Shown here: piece after piece, positions 5,329 through 7,482 of the stretch
How positions within the stretch are numbered: the stretch's first letter is position 1
Layout of the letters: the number at the start of each line of letters is the position of its first letter
NCBI GenBank assembly: GCA_026014515.1
Contig: JAOZIG010000044.1
Coordinates: 1-7,482 of the forward strand
Origin: Candidatus Bathyarchaeota archaeon
GTDB taxonomy: Archaea; Thermoproteota; Bathyarchaeia; TCS64
DNA: 7,482 nucleotides
Direction of reading: 5' to 3'
Position numbers and translations under genes: made by a program
Notes under the pieces: generated by a model
The model's database searches: none
Seen by the model: only the letters and a program-made list of their open reading frames with translations
What the model was told of the DNA's origin: nothing

Positions 5329-7378
5329 GGGTTGGCTTCTTGATGTCAGGTTGGTGGATGATGAGGCCCACCTCTGGGTGAAGACCAATCAAGGACGCGT
5401 GATGCTCAAACAGAGATATTATCCCGACTTTTACGTGGTTCCTGAAAAGGTTTCTTTTGAGCAGTTTCTCGACTTGTTTGATGAGCACCCACATATCACA
5501 GCACTTGAGAAGACAACCCGATATACCTCGATTAGCGACACAGAGAAGAGCCCAGTAATCAGAATCACGGTAGACTCACCAATCCAGTACCGCCCAGTAC
5601 AGCGCCTAGCAGAGAAATACGGTGAAATATACGACGCGGACTTGAGCCATACACAACGGTATATCGCTGACATGGAGTTGATCCCCCTTGCTGAGGTGAT
5701 TGCTGAGGTTGATACGTATAACAGGATCAAAACCATTGAACAGGTTCCCCTTGAACTGGATGTTCCGCCTCCGCCATTCAAGGTGCTATGCTTTGAGCTC
5801 TACCAAGACGAATCACTATATTTCGTGACCTATGATGAAGGCCTTCAGGAGGATCAAGTATTCGCCGGAGAAGAACCCCTCAAGGATTTCATGGATTATC
5901 TCACCACGTATGACCCTGATCTCATCGCCTGTCTGGAAGCAGACCTAAAGACCCTATTCAAGCTCCAGAGCAAACACGGGTACCCATGTTTGGGCAATTA
6001 TCAACACAAGAGCTTCCACCTTACAGAGGGAAGGGTTTACATTAACCTCCTCAATTACCGCCGAACAAGCCTAGCAGGTACCGTTGAACGCATCCAGTAT
6101 ACCCGTGAGGCTCCCCGTATCGGCTCAGAGTGGGCTGCTGGACGCGCCATAGAGAGCAGACAGTGCTATGAGGCGAGACGGCTTGGGTACTTGTTGCCGA
6201 GGCGGGGTTTCTATCAGCCGGTAATGAGTCTCAAAGAGTTGTTGAAGGAGCGGGATCATGGTGGTTTGATTTTTGCTCCTAGTGTGGGGCTTCATGAGAA
6301 CGTGGCTGCGCTGGACTTTGAGAGCATGTTTCCCCACCTGATCCTCAAGGATAATATCAGCTATGAGAATATACGCGGTGAACGAGAAACCGAGGGGTTC
6401 CTGATTGACTTTACACGAGACACCCTCAGACGCAGACTCTACTTCAAACACCTCAGAAAAGACCTTGAAGACGATCCACAGATGTGGTTCTGGTGCGAGA
6501 CTCGTCAACAAGCCCTCAAGGAGATATTGTTCTGTACTTATGGTTACAGTGGATGCTGGGCGAACAAGTTTGGTAACATGGATACTTTCATGGAGATCAA
6601 CAAGGTTGCACGGCTAAACCTCGTTGAGGCAATGAACATCGCCCGCGCAGAAGGCTACCAGACACTCTATGGGAACAGTGACAGCTTATTCCTCCAGAAA
6701 CCGGGGGCTACCAGAGAAGACTTCAACCTCCTCGCAGAGCAGATCAAAGCCAAACTAGATCTACCCATCACTGTTGAGAACCATTTCCGGTATCTTGTAT
6801 TGTTGCCTCAGAAATCTGGGGAGGACTTTGGAGCCATCAACCGCTACTATGGGATACGCTACGATGACAAACTGGTTTGTAGAGGAATCGAGCTACGAAG
6901 ACGCAACACACCAAAATATGTCTCAGACTTTCAACGAGAAGCTATTATGATGTTTCTCAGTCAATCATCAACCAGTGAAATACTTGGCAAAGGCCTAGAA
7001 GAGGTGGACAAACTCCTCAGTACCGCGTCACGTAAACTCAAACAAGGCTTGGTGCCTGTAGAGGAGCTTGAAGCCAAGACCATCCTCAGACGACGCCCCG
7101 AGAAATACAAGGCTAGACTTCCCCATGTGGCTGCTGCGGAGGCTATGGATATCACTGGTAATTCCGTTGATCGGGGTAGTGTCATCAGTTATGTCTATGT
7201 TGACTCTGAGCATCGTAATCCTTTCAGACGTGTTAGTCCTGCGGGGTATCAGAAGCGGTATGATGTGAAAAAGTATCAACATTTGCTTGAGGAGGCTCGC
7301 AGAAGTATACTGCTTCCTTTCATACGTGAAGAGGAGAAAAAATCCGAGTCTGTGAGTCTCGATAAATGGTTTGAATAA
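5318..7378 (+). CDS. polB: Family-B DNA polymerase, PolB2-like, exonuclease motifs lost
   Basis: A 686-residue family-B DNA polymerase, shorter than replicative archaeal PolB enzymes (about 770-900). The N-terminal domain spans about 1-150, the exonuclease-like domain about 153-295 and the polymerase domain about 320-670. Exo I reads FELY (159-162) instead of FDIE, and exo II (198-213) and exo III (about 275-290) lack their Asn/Asp and Tyr/Asp, so proofreading should be absent. In the polymerase, motif A LDFESMFP keeps Asp333, with Phe338 at the steric-gate Tyr position. Motif B keeps Arg396, Lys401 and Tyr408-Gly409 but has Phe405 for the usual Asn. Motif C is YGNSDS (451-456): the first Asp is Asn453 and the second, Asp455, is kept. 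RGIELRRRN (522-530) corresponds to KGLExVRRD. Thumb landmarks EKYKARLPHVAAA (595-607) are present. The tail SLDKWFE resembles a PCNA-binding peptide. It overlaps the RadA-like gene by 11 nt, the arrangement known for PolB2. There is no intein. Confidence 0.95.
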   Translation: MRVRGWLLDVRLVDDEAHLWVKTNQGRVMLKQRYYPDFYVVPEKVSFEQFLDLFDEHPHITALEKTTRYTSISDTEKSPVIRITVDSPIQYRPVQRLAEKYGEIYDADLSHTQRYIADMELIPLAEVIAEVDTYNRIKTIEQVPLELDVPPPPFKVLCFELYQDESLYFVTYDEGLQEDQVFAGEEPLKDFMDYLTTYDPDLIACLEADLKTLFKLQSKHGYPCLGNYQHKSFHLTEGRVYINLLNYRRTSLAGTVERIQYTREAPRIGSEWAAGRAIESRQCYEARRLGYLLPRRGFYQPVMSLKELLKERDHGGLIFAPSVGLHENVAALDFESMFPHLILKDNISYENIRGERETEGFLIDFTRDTLRRRLYFKHLRKDLEDDPQMWFWCETRQQALKEILFCTYGYSGCWANKFGNMDTFMEINKVARLNLVEAMNIARAEGYQTLYGNSDSLFLQKPGATREDFNLLAEQIKAKLDLPITVENHFRYLVLLPQKSGEDFGAINRYYGIRYDDKLVCRGIELRRRNTPKYVSDFQREAIMMFLSQSSTSEILGKGLEEVDKLLSTASRKLKQGLVPVEELEAKTILRRRPEKYKARLPHVAAAEAMDITGNSVDRGSVISYVYVDSEHRNPFRRVSPAGYQKRYDVKKYQHLLEEARRSILLPFIREEEKKSESVSLDKWFE
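7340..7375 (+). other. C-terminal PIP-box-like peptide of the polymerase
   Basis: These are the last 12 codons. The final residues SVSLDKWFE (678-686) match the spacing of a PCNA-interacting peptide (Q-x2-L-x2-[FW]-F), with Leu681, Trp684 and Phe685 in place. Ser stands where Gln is usual, a relaxed form common in archaea. It follows a charged, probably flexible EEEKKSE linker. Recruitment to the sliding clamp is inferred. Confidence 0.5.
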
Positions 7379-7415
7379 TTTCCCATTTTAGCTACTATAT
7401 AATAGTTTTATTCTA
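7379..7415 (+). terminator. T-rich probable terminator after the polymerase
   Basis: Directly after the TAA stop come several T-rich tracts. A short inverted pair ACTAT/ATAGT with a three-base loop (7394-7406) is followed by TTTATT. Archaeal terminators are often just such T-rich stretches. The same bases include TATATAAT (7396-7403), which could instead be the TATA box of a gene beyond the right edge. Confidence 0.35.
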
Positions 7416-7482
7416 ATTATTGATCAGAAAACCACGGGATTTTTATTTCATGTAAGGTAAGAAGTTAAGATATGGGTTGACG
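7416..7482. other. AT-rich spacer, no supported gene
   Basis: ATGs at 7450 and 7472 run into stops after one and two codons. One minus-strand frame is open from the right edge to a TAA near 7447, about 12 codons, too short to tell whether it is a gene end. A second T run (7440-7447) may be a terminator or TATA element. Confidence 0.4.

Noticed and set aside
6125..6511. 128-codon minus-strand frame opposite the polymerase
   Set aside because: It covers motif A and its surroundings in the polymerase and has no features of its own.
6314..6694. Intein in the polymerase active-site motifs
   Set aside because: Archaeal PolB genes often carry inteins at motifs A, B or C, but here the motifs follow one another at normal spacing without insertion.
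7472..7480. ATG near the right edge as the start of a downstream gene
   Set aside because: It meets TGA after two codons.
1..7482. CRISPR array, tRNA, rRNA, insertion sequence or long repeats
   Set aside because: No regularly spaced repeats, cloverleaf-like segments, transposase motifs or terminal inverted repeats were seen on reading both strands.

Overview
The window looks like a chromosomal segment of an archaeon. The evidence is a family-B DNA polymerase beginning with the archaeal-type N-terminus MRVRGWLLDV, a RadA/Rad51-type paralog beside it, and several genes whose start codons lie about 27-33 nt downstream of an AT-rich TATA-like box with no clear Shine-Dalgarno (leaderless style). 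Base composition is intermediate. I cannot place the organism in a phylum from this sequence alone; uncultured lineages such as Bathyarchaeia, Asgard archaea or Thermoplasmatota are all possible. No tRNA, rRNA, CRISPR array, insertion sequence or intein is visible.

Layout, left to right. (1) 2-421 (+): C-terminal part of a PLP-dependent cysteine synthase-like enzyme, cut by the window edge. (2) 418-3293 (-): three genes read leftwards. They are a 771-residue soluble PAS-PAS-GAF-PAS histidine kinase (978-3293), a 53-residue zinc-ribbon protein (739-900) and a 105-residue winged-helix protein (418-735). The last of these meets the cysteine synthase tail to tail, and the two stop codons overlap. 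(3) 3294-3419: a divergent promoter region. (4) 3420-7378 (+): a PurN-like formyltransferase (3420-4223), a RadA-family protein with both Walker motifs degraded (4297-5328), and a family-B DNA polymerase (5318-7378) whose start overlaps the end of the RadA-like gene. (5) 7379-7482: AT-rich, T-rich spacer with no complete gene.

The most interesting part is the RadA-like/PolB pair. It matches a described but poorly understood archaeal arrangement in which polymerases of the PolB2 group are predicted to be co-transcribed with inactivated RadA-family ATPases. In this copy all three exonuclease motifs are gone. The two main polymerase carboxylates (D333, D455) remain, while motif C reads YGNSDS instead of YGDTDS and motif B lacks its usual Asn. 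The C-terminus ends in a PCNA-interacting-peptide-like tail (SLDKWFE). I infer a non-proofreading, clamp-recruited polymerase, perhaps for translesion synthesis or repair, working with a non-ATPase RadA-fold partner. The left-hand genes look like an orphan sensor kinase plus small DNA-binding/zinc proteins of unknown target.
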